A stretch of 7,522 nucleotides of DNA, taken from assembly GCA_945787305.1 (NCBI GenBank), contig CALZIH010000282.1, positions 1 through 7,522 on the forward strand. The letters run 5' to 3'. The translations under genes and the position numbers were made by a program. This document shows positions 6,748 to 7,522 of the stretch, piece after piece; position 1 is the stretch's first letter, and the number at the start of each line of letters is the position of its first letter. The notes below the pieces were generated by a model. The model ran no database searches, was not told the DNA's origin, and saw only the letters and a program-made list of their open reading frames with translations. The stretch comes from an uncultured Desulfobulbaceae bacterium (lineage in GTDB: Bacteria > Desulfobacterota > Desulfobulbia > Desulfobulbales > Desulfobulbaceae).

Positions 6748-7522
6748 TAAAATGATCGAAACCCAGAAAGTCGATGGTGGTTGTCCTGCCGGTGTCCTCG
6801 GCAGCAAGATGCACCCCATTCCCTTCAACCATCTCCCCGACAGGATATAAGATATGATTGGATTGCGCCATCAACCCCTGCAACTTTTTTACTGCACCTG
6901 GTGGAGCCGTTAACACAAGCTCATAGTCTTCCCCTCCGGCTATCATCCAAGCCAGGGGATCATGATCTAACAACGAAGCTGCATTTTTCAGGATGGGATC
7001 AAGAGGCAGCTGCTGTTGATAAATCTTTGCCCCAAGCTTACTCCGGGTGCAGATATGGGCCAGATCTGTTGCCAGGCCATCGGAAAGGTCCATCATCGCA
7101 TGAACCAATCCGCTTTCGGCGAGTAGCCTTCCCAGCTCAACCCTTGCCACGGGATCAAGATGTGCGTCATAGAGTTTTTTGAACTGCTCCTCCTTGCACA
7201 GATCCCGCTTGCAAAGTTCGAGTCCACCGGCAGCAAGGCCGAGAAAGCCTGTCACATAGACGATATCGCCGGCTTTAGCTCCATGCCTGTACAACACCTG
7301 GTCCGCCTGTGCCTCACCGACCACCGTCAACGTCAGGGTCACTCCGCATGGACTGCAGACGGTATCCCCGCCAATAAGAACGCAATCATACCGTTTGCAC
7401 GCCTCAGCGACCCCCTGGCATAATTTCACCGCCCAGCCCTCTTCATAAGTAGACGGCAGGCCTAAGGAAAATAGAATGTGCAGGGGTTGCCCGCCCATGG
7501 CTGCAATATCACTGACATTAAC
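6737..7522 (-). CDS. thiL: Thiamine-monophosphate kinase ThiL (5' end outside window)
   Basis: This enzyme phosphorylates thiamine monophosphate with ATP to give thiamine diphosphate, the last step of cofactor synthesis, in the cytosol. The visible 261 codons run off the right edge. They begin with VNVSDIAAMGG, which matches the conserved NxSDIAAMGG segment that normally lies some 60-70 residues into ThiL, so the true start is outside. The ATG at 7498 sits inside that motif and is not the start. Other family signatures follow: GGDT at visible residues 51-54, MDLSDGLATDLAHI from about 144, and GGEDYEL at about 196-202, the nucleotide and Mg-binding elements of the AIR-synthase/ThiL fold. The C-terminus ends DHFNFP with TAA. 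The gene is intact as far as visible. Only 17 bases separate its stop from the next gene, consistent with one operon, though ThiL has no obvious functional tie to what follows. Confidence 0.95.
   Translation of the reverse strand, partial: VNVSDIAAMGGQPLHILFSLGLPSTYEEGWAVKLCQGVAEACKRYDCVLIGGDTVCSPCGVTLTLTVVGEAQADQVLYRHGAKAGDIVYVTGFLGLAAGGLELCKRDLCKEEQFKKLYDAHLDPVARVELGRLLAESGLVHAMMDLSDGLATDLAHICTRSKLGAKIYQQQLPLDPILKNAASLLDHDPLAWMIAGGEDYELVLTAPPGAVKKLQGLMAQSNHILYPVGEMVEGNGVHLAAEDTGRTTTIDFLGFDHFNFP

Overview
The window looks like a slice of a bacterial chromosome. It is fully coding, with six consecutive genes on the minus strand and gaps of 31 bases or less. The organism is probably a member of the Desulfobacterota (former Deltaproteobacteria), perhaps Desulfobulbales-like. 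That is inferred from the gene combination (a PEP-synthase-like protein, a phosphatase with a cysteine cluster, an NtrC-type regulator and a YkgJ protein) and from remembered similarity, not from any search. Base composition is roughly balanced and even along the window. I see no RNA genes, mobile elements or CRISPR.

In the direction of transcription (high to low coordinates): thiL, thiamine-monophosphate kinase, 5' end outside the window (7522-6737); an 843-residue PEP-synthase-like protein with ATP-grasp and phosphohistidine domains but no PEP/pyruvate barrel (6719-4188); a dual-specificity phosphatase fused to a YkgJ-like cysteine cluster (4156-3085); an NtrC-family sigma-54-dependent response regulator (3088-1655); a stand-alone YkgJ cysteine-cluster protein (1658-1266); and cardiolipin synthase, 3' end outside the window (1273-1).

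The last four genes are joined by overlapping stop and start codons (GTGA, ATGA, and an ATG containing the preceding stop), which suggests one coupled transcript. No promoter or terminator is evident between genes, so the promoter probably lies upstream of thiL, outside the window.

The most striking point is in the phosphatase gene. A 19-bp sequence is tandemly duplicated (4001-4038, one mismatch between copies), which shifts the frame and creates a TGA. Removing either copy restores a single 350-residue reading frame with all phosphatase and cysteine-cluster motifs. The gene is therefore a recent pseudogene, a candidate on/off switch, or an assembly error.

Functionally, the middle of the operon is rich in phosphoryl-transfer parts: an ATP-dependent His-domain protein, a Cys-based phosphatase and a phospho-aspartate regulator, together with two cysteine-cluster domains that may bind Fe or Zn. 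No histidine kinase is present. Whether these form one signalling or metabolic module is a hypothesis. thiL and cls are ordinary housekeeping genes at the ends.
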